From contig CM019822.1 of NCBI GenBank assembly GCA_009763385.1, forward strand, positions 14,752,252 through 14,816,251: a stretch of DNA of 64,000 nucleotides. The letters run 5' to 3'. Shown in pieces: positions 10,813 through 23,840 of this stretch; within the stretch, counting starts at the first letter, position 1, and every line of letters starts with the position of its first letter. A program made the translations under genes and the position numbers. Below the pieces are notes generated by a model. That model had not been told where the DNA came from and ran no database searches. It worked only from the letters and a program-made list of their open reading frames with translations. The stretch comes from Coix lacryma-jobi var. lacryma-jobi (Eukaryota > Streptophyta > Magnoliopsida > Poales > Poaceae).

Positions 10813-12576
10813 TGAAATGTCCTAAATGGCTAGAGGGGGGGTGAATAGCTTAATAAAATTTCTACAAAACACTTAAAGCAACTAATTAGTCAATTAGAAA
10901 GTGAAGCTTTTTGCTCTAGCTCTATCAAGTGTTGCAAGCCACCTATCCAAGCAATTCTAGTGTATTATAATCACTATGGCACACAAGAGCTATGTCACTA
11001 CTCTCTAACTAGTGAGCTAGCAAGAATTAATTACTTCTAACTAAAGAGTTACTTCTAGCAACAATAATCACTACACAAGAAAGAATGAAAGTAAAGCAAG
11101 TGATAAGATGGTTACCACCGTTGGCAAGAGATAATCAATTGATATATGAATACCAATGAACTTTGGGATATTTCCAATGAGACCATAGACACACAATTTT
11201 TCTCCCGAGGTTCACGTGCTTGCCGACACGCTAGTCCCCGTTGTGTCGACCACACACTTGGTGGTTCGGCGGCTAATAGGTGTTTCATAAACCTAGCTCA
11301 ACAAATGAGCACCACAAGAACCCACTCACAAGTGAGGGTAGCTCAATGACACGAGCATTCCACTAGAGTTGCCTTTCACGAACTCCCACGGGGAAGGCAC
11401 AAGAACCCCTCACAAATTTCTTGATTGGGGGCGGACACAATCACCAAAGCCCCTCACCAATCACAAATCCACAAACCGTCTAGGTGGCGGCAACCACCAA
11501 GAGTAATAAGAAATCCACAATCACAACAATCACCTAGTGCCAAGAAATTGAATCACAAATGCATGCACCTAGGGTTTCCCAAATCCTCTCATGAATGAGC
11601 ATCCACCATGGAAATGGAGAGGAAAGGGAGGAGATGCTCTTCAAGCTCACAAGATCAACACGGGCTCTCAATCTCTCTTAGGGTTAGCACAAAGCTTGGG
11701 AGAAAGAGATGAGAGAGGATCTTGTTCTTCTCTTTTTGGTTCTTGCAAGAATGAGCAAAGGGAGAAGAATAGAGAGCAAATGAAAGTGGGAGAGAGTTTG
11801 CAAAATGAGAACCCTGCATCTTCAAAAAGACAGCCAGCCAAAACGACCGTTACGCGGATCTGAGCTGAACCGGAAACTCCGGGTAGGGCCAAAGAAATAT
11901 CCGGCGAGCACCTCACTGTCTTGCAAACTGAAGTGCATTTGAAAATAGCTGGAATATCCGGCTAGGGCCGAGAATAATTCCAACCAAGAGCTTACTGTCT
12001 GCGAACTGAACTGAGATTGAAGATAGTTGGAATATCCGGCTAGGGGCACAAAAATATCCACCTGGAGGTTCTCTGTTAGGTGCGGTTGCTACTCTTTTCT
12101 TCTCCTTTTTTTCTTTCAAGAGCTATTTCTTCTAAAAAGAATCAAAAGAAATTTAGCACAAGAGATAGCACTTTCACAAAGATTTTTTTTAGAGTTAATC
12201 TCACCACGTCACTAAGCGCTTAATTATATGCAAATGAGACTCACATTTAGTGGCACTAGATAACCATTGTAATTAAAGATTTCCCTCTTTATAGTACGAT
12301 TATTTATCCTAAACCCGATCACGCACTCTATTGCGTCTTGATCGGTAAAACAAACGCCCTATTTTATACCTTTGCCTTGAGCCCATAGGGTTTTGGTTTT
12401 CTTTTCCTTCTTTTCCAAATGTGGAGAAATGTATTATCAATTTGACCATCACCATCACATTTGAGTATCATCTAGCTCCACCTTGGTGTGAACCAACCTA
12501 TCTCATATATCACTTGGAGCAAGAGGTTAGTTCACTTAGGTTTCATCAATTATCCAAAACCAAACTAGGGTTTTCA
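10813..12576 (-). repeat. 5' LTR of copia A
   Basis: This 1764-bp LTR is paired with 1574-3336. A TATA-like element on the minus strand near 12284-12295 would drive the element. The right end CA is followed directly by TSD TCGGG and then by B1 gag. Confidence 0.93.
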
Positions 12577-13223
12577 TCGGGCTAACCTACCCTATGACGA
12601 TCATGAGAGGGCTCTCAAGTTGCTATACGCCCTGGATCGGAGGGTATGGGAGGTGAAGGTGTCAACCATCATAGAGTCTCCATCCTATGACACCCTCACC
12701 GTGGACGAGCTGTTCAGCAAGCTCAAGTCCACCGAGATCGATCACATGACTCAGGCCAAGATGAAGAACCCATCTTCACATTCTATGGCTTTGGTCTCAG
12801 GCATGGGTGGATCGACCGTTTCTGCTGACGCTTCATCTCCTCTGTTTTCTTTGTCTTCTTTACTCACAGTTACGGAGGAGCAGTTGGAGGCGTATGGAGA
12901 CGATGAGCTCGCTCTCGTCATCACCCGGTTTCGCGTTTCACAACAACCGCCTGAATCGCCGGGCGGGTGGCGCACGCGAGGGCTGCTACAAGTGTGGTGA
13001 TCTAGACCACTTCATGGCGAACTCCCAAGAACGACAAGAGCTTTCCCGGTAAGAACCGCAACTCCAGGCGCAAGGGCAAGCCGGAGAACAAGGGCGGGAA
13101 GAAGAAGAAAGGCAGCTATCGCCGAGAGGACGTGGAGAAGGCTTTTGATGCCGGTCGCCGTGCCTTCCTCGCCACCATCAGCGACGGCGAGAAGACCTCC
13201 GACGGCGACTCCAGCGACGATGG
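12577..13223 (+). pseudogene. B1 copia gag, segment 2
   Basis: Gag resumes after element A with LYALDRRVWEVKVSTIIES and VDELFSKLKSTEIDHMTQ. It has a frameshift near 12930, where the later frame continues, and reaches the zinc knuckle CYKCGDLDHFMAN. The knuckle's last cysteine region is damaged: CCCAAGAAC is altered compared with B2 at 63345. A basic stretch of GKNRNS/KPEN type and an acidic DGDSSDD stretch follow. Element G interrupts at 13224. B2 (62905-63540) is the undisturbed comparison. Confidence 0.85.
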
Positions 13224-13748
13224 TGTGGGGGTATAAACCCAGGTACCCTCACGGCTAGACTTGGGCTGCTTCATAAAGGCCGGCCCAACTCACTGTGAAG
13301 GTTCATGGCGTTAAAGCCTAGCTGGTCGGGCAGGCGGCCTAGTTGGTCGAATGACGGCACGGGAGCCTCCTCAGGGTCGGAAAGCAAGGAAGCGTAGTCG
13401 GTTAGGAAAGATGTTGTGTCCTTCACGATATGGACTTGTAATCGACTAGGTTTCCTTATTGTATCATGAGATCCGATCTTCTAAAAGATCTGTAACCCTG
13501 CTCCTCGTGGCTATATAAGGCGAGCAGGGACCCCCTCTAAAAAACACATTCATCAATATACAGAGTAGACAACTCGACGCAGGACGTAGGGTATTACGCT
13601 GAACTCGGCAGCCCGAACCTGGATAAACCCTGGTGTTCATCTAGATTCGTTCCTGTGTCACGTCCGGATCGTCGTTCCACGCGCCTTCCCGCTAATCTAC
13701 CACCTTGGGCATACCCCTAGGTGGGCTATCGACCATATTTCGTCGACA
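13224..13748 (+). repeat. 5' LTR of gypsy G
   Basis: The 525-bp LTR begins TGTGGGGGTATAAACC and ends TTTCGTCGACA. A TATA-like CTATATAAGG is at 13511-13520, and the conserved GGACGTAGGG...CCTGGATAAACC stretch lies downstream. No partner LTR remains, so the ends rest on the TG...CA termini, the adjacent primer site and the break in B1 gag. Confidence 0.8.
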
Positions 13749-13750
13749 GC

Positions 13751-13768
13751 TGGCGCCCACCGTGGGGA
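13751..13768 (+). other. Primer binding site of gypsy G
   Basis: TGGCGCCCACCGTGGGGA starts two bases after the LTR, a common primer site form in grass gypsy elements. Confidence 0.8.
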
Positions 13769-13785
13769 GTGTGCGTGCGAACGTC

Positions 13786-15766
13786 ATGACGACTCGGATG
13801 GTTTCTTTCCCAGTTTCCATGGATCTTCTGGTAGGCTTGACGTTCACCGTCGGGTCTTTTTCGTGGGTCACCGGAGGTGACCTAGTCGACGGAAGCATGG
13901 AGACGCCCCAAGCACCTCAACTACTGGGAGCACTGATGTCAAGATCGGAGTCCCCGAACAAGACGGCGCTTCCCCGCTACCAAGGGTGGCGCATCGACAA
14001 CTCCGACCTGATCGAATCCATCGATCGGGTCACGGCAGGCATCGCCGAAACCCTCGCTTTGGCAGATTCAATCGGAGATCGTTCGCCTCAGCACGAAGGA
14101 GAGTGGCAACAACCTCGACGACCGGCTCGTGCTAGGAGACATGCACAACTTCAAACAGGTCTGGTCATCACTTCCACCCCTGCGGGTCGCTCTGCCCTGT
14201 TTTGCCCTCCCCGGGAGCCTAAACCGAGCAGGACGAAACATAACTTTTTCGCTCCTGTCTTTCCTCATGGATTGACAAACTCGGCCTCGATATATGACGA
14301 ACAAGTCAAGGGACTCTTCCATAGCCATCCCAAGAACCGGCGTACTCCGGATAAACAGCCGTCCAGCTTTAAGCAATCTGGCGCCAATGTTTGCATGGCA
14401 GTTGTAACCTCCGCTTCAGCATCAAGCGCCGGATCGACCAGATCCAACTCACCAAACAAGACGCCAGATTATCCTCCAGGTTTCGGGCCCTTACCGCGCT
14501 ATGGGGGCTCGGTATTCGCTGTCAGTCATGATGAGCCGGCAGTAGACGGGGAAACAGATGAGGCCAAAGCCCAGCGTTTAGCCAGAAACGCTGACAGAGC
14601 TACTCGGAGAGTAGCTGAGGTTAATGGTGGACAGCGCATACAACGCAACCTCGATGACGCATTCGACATGTGCGATAACCGTCAAGTCCACAGAACCCCT
14701 CAAGCTAATCTCGCCATGGCAATGAACCTGGTCGAGAATCTCCCGGTGACACCTCAGCTCGAGCAGCTCAGAGCGTATCTGAAGGCATCCCTGGTACAAG
14801 TCCAGGACTAGGCGGTAGGACCATCTCACGCCGCTCCCACCGGATCTAGAAGAAGCCGCAGGGATCCGGACCCTCGCCCAGAGTCTAGCAACAATCAGGA
14901 TCGCCACAACGACCGCAATAATCGCAGAGGCGGCTACAACGACGGAGCCGACCAGCGTGCCAGGAATAATCCAAGTGCTGGGCCCCGGGACCTGCGTGAC
15001 CACATCATCGAAAAGTCCGATCTACGCAATCACATTGATGGCTCTAAGGACACAAGGCTTCATCAAGAGATGGAAAGACGAAACACATGGGATCGCGAGC
15101 ACGGCCTCCTAGATCAAACCCTCACTGGTCCAAGACAATTTACGAGAAGGCTCCGGTCTGTCGTCTGGCCAAGAGGCTTCAAGATCCACGACTGACCTGA
15201 GTCGTACGATGGAAGGCAGATCCTCGTCAGTGGATTATGCTTTACGAAACGGCAGTACAGGCAGCAGGCGGAGGAGGAGATGTCATGGCCAACTATTTAC
15301 CCGTGGTCCTTAATCAAGCTGCAAGCCAGTGGCTCCTGAGCCTCCCTTCTGATTCCATTGACAGTTGGTCTGACCTGAAAAAGGCATTCATATCTAACTT
15401 CAAAGCTACTTGTCAACAGCCTGCCGGCAAATATGATCTCGAGCGCGTCAAAGACCGCCCTGGCGAACTATTACGTGAATACATCCGTCGTTTCTCTGAT
15501 GCCCGAATCCGGGTAGCCAATGTCACTGATGACGAATCTATCTCAGCTTTCATCACAGGGTTACATCACCATCAAGGGCTCTGGAATAAGCTACTGCGCA
15601 AGGAACCAAGAACGGTCGAAGAACTACTTAATATAGCCCAGAGCTGGGCTCGGGCGGAAGAATATAACACACAACTTGCGGACGATCGCCGAGACTAGAG
15701 GCCTCGGCACGATGATCGCCAGCGAAACGAGTACCGTGGCGACCGGCGCGACGAAGCCCACGACGA
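13786..15766 (+). pseudogene. G: gypsy gag, segment 1
   Basis: From the ATG at 13786 the frame gives a long disordered N-terminal part (DYPPGFGPLPRYGG, AKAQRLARNADRATRRVAE) up to a TAG at 14809-14811. The same frame then continues to a TGA at 15193-15195. A frameshift near 15200-15220 leads to the capsid domain (15237-15698): LYETAVQAAGG, NQAASQWLLSLP, SWSDLKKAFISNF and GELLREYIRRFSD, the Retrotrans_gag fold. The frame then enters element C at 15767. The start is the first ATG after the primer site; others are possible. Confidence 0.82.
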
Positions 15767-17688
15767 TGTTGGTAGTTCTTAGCTTCACTAAAGATAGAGC
15801 TAGGCAACTATCCCCGGTAACGGCCCAGAAATGCATGTTGGCACTTGCTAATGTCGTTACTAGGAGTAGACTATGGAGTCTATCCCCGGCAACGGCATTA
15901 GAAGTGCTTGAAGCAAGACCGGTCGCTATACCTAAAGGAGTGGAGCTAAAGCAGCTATCTACTAATGCCAAGCAGGGTTGTCAATCCCGACACTAGTAGG
16001 AGCTAGCTAGAGAGATTGCAATCTACTAGGAGGAGATTCTGCAAGCGCACAGAACTATCGTAGTAGCACTTCACCTGGGAGTACCAGGTGTCGATTTATT
16101 TGATCCCAAGGGAAGGCTAGGGTGGTGTATGAGTTGAGTCAAGGAGGGGATGAGAGTCGAAGAAATGAGAAAAAGGAAGAGGGGAGAAGGGAAGATGAAA
16201 GGCTAGAAAGAATATGTGGGTAGATAGGTAAGGATGAAATGGATGGCTAAGGTAAGGTGGATGGATAGGTAGATAAATGGAATAGGATATCTAAGGGTAA
16301 CTAAGATAACTAACTACTCCTAGATAACAACAAAGCAAGATAACTACGAAGCAAGACAGTTACGAAGCAAGGCAGGCAAAAGTCAATAAAGCAACTAAGT
16401 TGAGTATAGTTTTATTCCTATCTTATCAAGTATCGAGGCGTACTAACCTTTACCACTTACTTAGGTTGAACGCTAGCACAACGAGCCTTACTGTTAAACT
16501 GGGCCAACTACGTGGTGGAATTCAAGGTGCACAGGGCTTTCGCCACCTGCTTGCTACCACAGCTATCCGGGGGTCCAGCCGTATCTGAAGGTAGGTCTAT
16601 AACTAAGCACCACGCTTAACTATATTCTAACTATCTCTATCCTAGCTTTGAATAGAGACACCCTTGCGGACGTCAGAGCAAATACTTGACTTAATAAGAT
16701 AAAAACACTAACTAACTAAGCAACCTATTGGCAAAGATCAAACACTAAGCTCACTAGGCTAAGTGAATTGAACTGTAGGATAGCTAGGCACTCAAGCAAT
16801 CAATCAAGTATACCACTCAATACTGATAAGTAGAATAAGTAATACTTGAAATGATGAACTAGAATATAGTAAGTGCTTGAGTAACAAGAGCAAAACCTGA
16901 ACTGGAGATGAAGGAAGACTCTTCCCAGCTCTAGGACTGATCACTCGCACGCCTCTACTCTTGAGCTAAGCCTTGAGCAGCGCTTCTGCGAGGGCAAGGA
17001 TGCCCTGCTCTACTAGCTACCTACTTGCCTAAGCTCTCTGAGCTTCTAACCTAACTCTCACTTGCTTCTCTTGCTTTGCTTCTCTTGGTGTGTGGGGTGT
17101 AAATGAAGTGTTGCCACCAGGGGGGTATTTATAGCCTTGAGGAGTGAGGGGGTACTTATAGGGGGCAGCCAACCGACCTAGGGTTAGGTCAGGTGGCGGG
17201 CACCACCCCCTACTGGCGGCCGCCAGTCTCCTGGCCGCTGGATGCACCGTCCTTGATCCTACGGCCTCCAGGTGGTTGTCCAAGTCGGTTGCATGTCAAA
17301 GTAACCGACTTAGGTCATGATCCACGCCACTCCCCTCCGTAGCCATCCGATGCCACTGACCTAGTGACCAAGGGCCAAGATTTGGCCTTGGGGAAGTCAC
17401 ACGGATCAGTGACGTGGCAGGGGAGGAGGTTTGGGCCAACCCAAGTGGCAGGCGCCACCTAGGGGTGGCGGGCGCCACCCCCTTAGGCCCATTTGGGCCC
17501 TGGTGAGTGGGTTTGGCCTCTGGTGGTTCAAATGTCCAAATTTGGTCCAAATTCCTGCATTCAAATAAAAATCTATGGACATGTGGAATTTGGTTAGTTT
17601 GAAACCTATTTGACTACATTTCATGCCTTTTTGGTGGACTTTAGGGTCAAATGTTGATGGTAAAACAGGTGTTTAAGGACCATCAACA
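15767..17688 (-). repeat. 3' LTR of element C
   Basis: This 1922-bp LTR is paired with 51374-53303. It lacks part of the TGCTTCTTGG start seen in the other copy and has scattered substitutions and small indels. A minus-strand TATA box GGCTATAAATACCCCC lies at 17121-17136. No gene is present. Confidence 0.9.
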
Positions 17689-18867
17689 AGCTCCCCCAAG
17701 CTAACCTGTTGCTCGTCCTCAAGCAACAATGCGGTTTAAGCATTGAGCATGAAATGGATAGCAATTTAAGATGTCTGCAAGTGCATATTGTATAGTGAGA
17801 AATAACTTAGCATATATCATTAATCATAGCAATGTGGGGCTTATAGCTTTTCACTTCAAGCATGCAAGAGTGAAATAAAGCAGTAGATAGGAAACTTTTA
17901 TCTTGCTTAGGTTTGACTAGGATTCTGTCTGGAGGTTTTTCAAGGTTTTCAGAGATAACAACTTGCTTAAGTCCTCCAAGATTCACTCAATCACTCAATG
18001 GTGTTTAAATCCTCACTTAGGCCAAAATGTAGCCTCTCCTATTTCTAAAGAATGATATGTGGAGTTATAGGAAGGCTAAGAACCATGAGAAATTGCCTGA
18101 TGTTTTATTGCTAAGCTAGACACTTAGATCATAAGGAGCAACAAATCATAAAAATTGATCAAGATGTGCATGTGTGGTTATGTGGAAGTGTATAGAGGGT
18201 TATTTCATAATCCTTCCTAGTTCATTTCTGGGGTCTAGAGCTAATGATAATTCTCTCTCTCTCTCTTTTTTGATACATAGTGAGTAGACAAAAGATGTGT
18301 CCTCACATTTTCTTAGGACATAGTCCTCTTTTGAGCTACTTTGCTCACTTTTTTTTCTTCAGGACATAGTCCTTTCTTGAGCTACTTTGCTTCTCTCTCT
18401 TTTTTTTAGCTCTAGATTTCCCCAGATTATCTATAAGAAAGGATTTTTGAAAATGAAAAAGGGGAAGAGGAGAAATGCTCATTCTCAGTGTAGGAATAAG
18501 CATAAGGCTAGCAATGGGATGTTTGGCAGGGTATTGCATATCTCTGGTGTAGAGAATAAGCAATTTATTTGGTGGTTGCAAACTTCCAAAGTGAGAGTAG
18601 GCAATTTATGGTGGGTGTGCGTGAATCTTGATTCAAAAGATATGATAAGCTTCTCTACTAAGATCTATGAGGTCTAACAAAGCTCAACACAAACAAAGCT
18701 CTTTGTGGTTTTGACTAATGACTAACAAATATTTGGCTGGTAGTGGGATGAGATTAAATCTAGGAGGAACTTTTAGCAAGGTTTTCATAATTTTTAAAAA
18801 ATCCTCCAGATTAGGTCCTAATTTCACCTTAGCAAGTTTAAAAATTACTCCATTCCTTACTAACTTT
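17689..18867 (-). other. C: PPT and 3' non-coding region
   Basis: The minus-strand polypurine tract AGCTTGGGGGAGCT at 17689-17702 sits directly against the LTR. The rest is AT-rich with microsatellite-like CT and T runs near 18255-18410. No frame has recognisable similarity. It continues across element E at 48802. Confidence 0.75.
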
Positions 18868-18872
18868 ATTCA

Positions 18873-20796
18873 TGTAACACCCGGTTTTCCGAAGAATACC
18901 AAGTGCTCACTATATGTGTGCCCAGGAAGTCCACAAGACACATATAGCAACAAATATGGAATTACCAAAGACAATTTTTATTATATATCGAAACATAGAT
19001 ACAACAAGACTTACATCTATTACAAAGCATAGCGGAAACTAGTCTTCGGGACTCCAAACTCCACAGGGACGGTTGACTGGGGGAACACTTGCCTAGAACT
19101 CTTGGAACATCTTCTGTAACTTCTCTCTTGAATCCACCATCTGGTACCCATCCGGGATTTTCATAGGTTGTACGCAAAGCAAGGGTGAGCGCACCATACT
19201 CAACAAGTATAACATGAGGGATGCAAGGCTCAAAAGGCTAGACACGGCTGAACTGCGGTTAGCATTTTAGTTGGTCATATTTTATTTATTACACCTATGT
19301 CTCTAGGTTATGCTTAAGCTCCCATGGTGAAAGTATAATTAAGTATCATCAAGATTATCATCACCCACAAAATTTTATAGAACTGTCTCAAAAAGGATCC
19401 AGGCCGCTCATGATCGAGAGCACGGCTGATATATCAGTTTATTCTTAACTCTGCAGAGTGTGTACACCTTTACCCACGAGTCGTGATTGCCCTTTTGCCC
19501 GAGGTGATCAGCCTCTTGACTCACTACCAAGGTAAGTCGGCAGGGATCACTACGAAGCCTTTCCAAAGTTGGTCTAACAAGTCGTAGCCGCTAAGGTTTC
19601 AGTCTCCCAAGAGTTATGAACAACCTCCCCACTAAGGTAACCCTCTATCCTCCAAAGCAATTACCCTAGTGGGACCGGGCCATAACTACATGGTACCCAC
19701 CTCTTGCCCTTTCGGTAAGCTTACTGACGAGCTAGAACACTCAGAGTACTTAGCTAAGACCAGAGCCATGTAGTCCTCATGGTTGTACTATAAATCCTGG
19801 GTTGCCGCTTTAAGATTCAGAACCAACATTTGTTCCATAAATCATTAATCAAGATTATCACTTTAATATTTGGTATTTGCAGGCTAAGCAGAACTACCCA
19901 TATGCACAACCCAAGGTAACAAGGAATACAGGATAACAAGTTCTAGGTAAAATCTCTAGGGGTTTATCATATTAGACACATGCATATGAAAAAGTGATTA
20001 AATGGTTGCTGGGTAACAAAGGAACTCATGTTACACTTGCCTTCCAAAAACTCGTGTTGACGGCTCCACTTCTTCAAAGATCTGCTTCACGACCACCTTG
20101 GACTGCTCAAACTCTAAACGGGATCAAAGGCACCACACAAGCATCCATTCCCAAACATTACGTGCAAACAAATAATATTTCTATTAGAACAGTACACCAA
20201 ACAGTACTAAAACAAGGTAAAAAGCTTATCAAACTATTCTACGTATTTCTACGAACACGTGAGCGCAAGAATCACTCTAATCGTATCTAAAACGAGAAAG
20301 TTATAAAGAAAACAAGTTTCAGGGGCACTTTTATAAATAAAACTCATTTTTTGGGGGCTAACTCGCGAAAACCGAGGGCCTAAACGCGATTAAACGTAGC
20401 CGGGAGGGGCTAGCACGCGAAACAGCAGGGTCTGGACGGCGGGTTCGAAAACCAGAAAGCTCAGGGTCTAAACCGTAAGAAAATAGGACTAAAAAGAAAT
20501 TCTTTTGAACTAGCTTGGACCGTGGGTTGATTTTCGCGAAGAGGAGGGGCTTTTCTGCAAAAGCGACGACTGCTGCTGCGCAGGCGCTGACGCGGCGCCA
20601 CGCGGCGCGTTGCGACTGGGTGGGTTCACCAGATGGCGGTGGACCACGCGCGCGGCTCGGGTTCACGAGCCCGTGGACTCGGCTTATACCCCTTCGGGGT
20701 TTACTTCTAATCTCGGCCGCTCGATGCAGATCGGACGGCGCTGAGCGGGTAGCAGCGGCGCGGCGGCGGCGGAGACGGCGGCGGGACGCCGGCGCA
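18873..20796 (-). repeat. E 3' LTR, segment 1
   Basis: This part matches 45765-47690. It contains, in reverse orientation, a core (about 19390-19790) similar to the D LTR core at 22840-23170, showing that D and E are related. It ends with TSD GCGCA of element D. No gene is present. Confidence 0.9.
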
Positions 20797-23588
20797 TGTC
20801 ACACCCTGAAATTTGCAATTCTTAAATTAGAATTATTATGATTTATTCATGAATTTTTGTGCTCATAATATAGGGAAATAAAAATTTCTCTCTAAATTAA
20901 AATTTATCCTAGGGTTTAGAACATGTTTGTGCATTCATGTTGGAGCATTTGAGTTTTTGAGATGTATGGTTTTGACCAAAACTCAAAACGAATTCAAACT
21001 TGTTTGAAAATAGTTTTGGAAACCTGGTTTAAATAAAAGAAAAGCCTTTCTTTCTCCTCACCCCTCCCTTCTTCATTTCTGGCCCGAGCCGGCCCAGCTG
21101 GCCCGCTTCCCTCCCTCTCAGCTTTCCCGCCGACGCCCTCTTCCCCGGCGGCCCGTTTCCCTCCCCTCCCTTCATTTTTGGGCCGCACTCTCCCCACCGG
21201 CCCATTCCCCGCACCTGCCGAGTCCCCGCACGCGCGCGGCCCTGTCTCGCTGACATCTGGGCTCCACCTGGCAGCCTCCCCAGCGACGCCCGCGTTCGCC
21301 TCCTTTCTCTCGCTGCCGACGCGCCCCACCTGTCAGCCGCGTCATCGTCTTCCATGAGCCCGACTCAAGCACGAGTCCTCCCCCGACCCGAGCCCTTGCC
21401 GATCGCTCCGCGTCTCTTTCTTTGCCCTGTTGACCGAACCGAACCCTCCTATAAGACTTCGAGCACCCGCCGTCTTTTCCATATTCGGCAATTTCGAGCC
21501 TCGTGCCCTAAACCCTAGTGACCGAAAGCTCCGCCGCTCGTTGGATCCGCGTAGCCGTCGACCTCTCACTCTGGTGTGTTTCCATTCCCGTAAACGGCAC
21601 CCCAAGCTCCGCGGTGTATCCCCGAGTCCAGTGAGGTGTTTCTTTTCCTTTTTCTCCCTCGGATTGGTGCCTTAATCGCTCGTCGTCGTTTTACAGAGCT
21701 CCGTCGTCCGCTTCGCTGCGCGATTCACCGCCACTGAGCCGTCTCCGTCCCTGTTTTTGCCCCAGGTAAGATCGCCGTGAGCTCCTCGTCCGATTGGTGC
21801 CCCTCCCGTGGTCTCTACTGCCTTCTAGCGCAAAACCGAGTCCCGCCGCCGTCTCCGGCGATGGCGCCGCCGCAAGCCGCCGCTGGCTCTGTTTTCTCCC
21901 GGCGTCAGCGCCGCCTTTCCCCCTCCTCGTCTAATCTTGACCGCACGCTCCAGATCCATCGGCCACCGATGGCCGATACCCCCCTTCGGCCGGTCATTTT
22001 GCAAATAAACCCTTACACGTTTTTGGTCTCAACCCGCGCTCCATATCACACTGTTCTTTGAGTCTGCGAAAACTTTCAATCTAGCCCCTGCGTTTTCACC
22101 CAAATGAGGCGCAGTCCAGCCAGTTTTCGAATTTCGTTTTATTTATTCTAAATCTGCAAATTCGAGTTGATTTATTTACAAAACTGCACACTGACTTAAA
22201 ACCCCTATAACTTCTTCGTTTTAACTCCGATTTAATCCATTCAACTTGCGTTAGATTCGTTTCGAAAAGTTCTTTCAAACTATATAACTTTCAATACTGT
22301 TTTCATAATTAAAATTTGAGTTAAATCTAATCTAGTAATTAGTGTCTTTAATCTTGTTTAGTTCATATCTTTTTCGTTATAGCTCCGTTTAGCGTGATCT
22401 TCGCGTCTGTGTGATCGTGGTAAATCGTAGATCTGTTTTTAAAACTCTTTATCTTGTTTTCTTATGTTTGATGTACTGTTCTAATAATAGGCTATGTTTG
22501 CTATTGCATGATTGCTTTTGGATGCATGTGTGGTGTTTTGTGATCGTATGTCCAGTCGGTGAGTTATACGTTGGTGATCAAGAAGAGGTTCGTGATCTAG
22601 AGATCGAGATCAAGAGTCAACCTTTGGAAATCTACAAGTCAACAGAAGAAGGATCTTGTTTAAGGCAAGTATAGCAATCGAGTGTTCTTTTCGCAATCAT
22701 GATCATGTTACTTAATTAATGTATGCATCGAATGATAAAAATGACTTATTAGCAACTTAAGAAATTATCTGTACGAGCACCTTCGGGATTTACAGTGCAA
22801 CTGTTGGGGGTTATATGGCTCTGGCTTTAGCTCAGTATGAGGACCTTTTCTAGCTTGTTAGTGGTTACCCGAAAGGGCGCGAAGGCGCTTGACGAGCTGG
22901 ATTTAGGGCGGCTACTTTCACCTTGCCTGCGTGGCCGCAAGGTTGAGAGACCCTTCTTCCCCTTGCCTTAAGACCTAGCGGCCCTAACTTGTTAGACGAA
23001 CCTTTGAAAGGCTTCATCGTGAAACCCTGCCGACCTTCCTTGGTAGTGGGTTAAGAGGCTGATCACCTCGGGCGAAAGGGCAATTCACGTCTCGCAGTGA
23101 AAGTGTACACCTTTGCGCAAAGTTTATTAAACTGATATATCAGCCTTGCTCAAGGACACGAGCGGCCTTGAAGACTTTTACATTTATGACTTATGTTGGT
23201 TAACATGTTCATTATTTAACGTTTTATGCAATTCATTATTTATGTTACATTGATCATGAAACTTGGGATCTATATCACTTGTTGCTATATTGTGGAGTTC
23301 GACATGGACTCACTCTTGCTTTTCCCCCACACCTCAGAGAGTTAAGCTTTGGAGAAGCTTAGGCTTGTGGTCAACCAGTCAGTTGTTCCCTGTGAAGTGG
23401 TGTCTCCATCTGAAGATCGGAGTGTCTTTCCGCTGTCTGCTCCTTAAGGTTATGTTCTTTGTGTTTATACGTTATATATGAGCATTGTCTTTCGATATTA
23501 CCCTTTATTTGTAGCTATATGTGAGATTTGACTTCCTGGGCTCACATATGGTGTATACCTGGTTTTGTTCTTAAAACCGGGTGTGACA
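20797..23588 (+). repeat. 5' LTR of element D
   Basis: The LTR begins TGTCACACCCTGAAATTTGC and ends AAACCGGGTGTGACA. A GC-rich part (21060-21990) includes a TATA-like CCTATAAG at 21448-21455. The frames in it are repeated in the other LTR and have no recognisable protein. The 22840-23170 core is shared with E. Confidence 0.93.
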
Positions 23589-23591
23589 AAG

Positions 23592-23603
23592 TGGTATCAG
23601 AGC
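23592..23603 (+). other. Primer binding site of element D
   Basis: TGGTATCAGAGC lies three bases after the LTR, complementary to the initiator-methionine tRNA as in Tekay/Del elements. Confidence 0.9.
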
Positions 23604-23840
23604 AATGCTGACTGTAGGACGCAAGCCTAGTTAGAAACTGGTCGTTCTAAAGTTTGAAAACTGCTATAGAACTCTTGTTCTATCAACCTTGATATTTTTT
23701 CCCCTATTGTATCTTCTACCCTTGTTATTTATCTCCTCCTTGTTGCTCAAATTTTAAATTTTGCTCTCACCTTCACTCCTTGCCTTGAATTGCTTTTGAA
23801 AACTTCCCTCTATCTAAGTAGACGGATCGTTGACCAAGCT

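Larger units (their letters stand above)
1574..12576 (-). mobile_element. Copia element A, complete with two LTRs
   Basis: This is an 11.0-kb minus-strand Ty1/copia element between two copies of TCGGG (1569-1573 and 12577-12581). The uninterrupted target is visible in B2 near 62893-62905. It has two 1.76-kb LTRs, a PBS next to the right LTR, a PPT next to the left LTR, and gag, protease, integrase, RT and RNase H in copia order. Each coding domain carries frameshifts, and a solo LTR (H) splits the RT. The long LTRs, the extended 3' region and the multiple PPT-like motifs fit a Sirevirus. Without full frames it cannot move by itself. Confidence 0.93.

Noticed and set aside
17689..18867. Possible host gene or MITE in the 3' region of C
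   Set aside because: No domain, no terminal inverted repeats and no splice-like structure; it joins seamlessly to the rest of C at 48802.
20994..22061. Frames in the GC-rich part of the D LTRs (again at 26446-27533) and E LTRs
   Set aside because: Open in several phases at once on both strands, as expected from high GC; no conserved domain.
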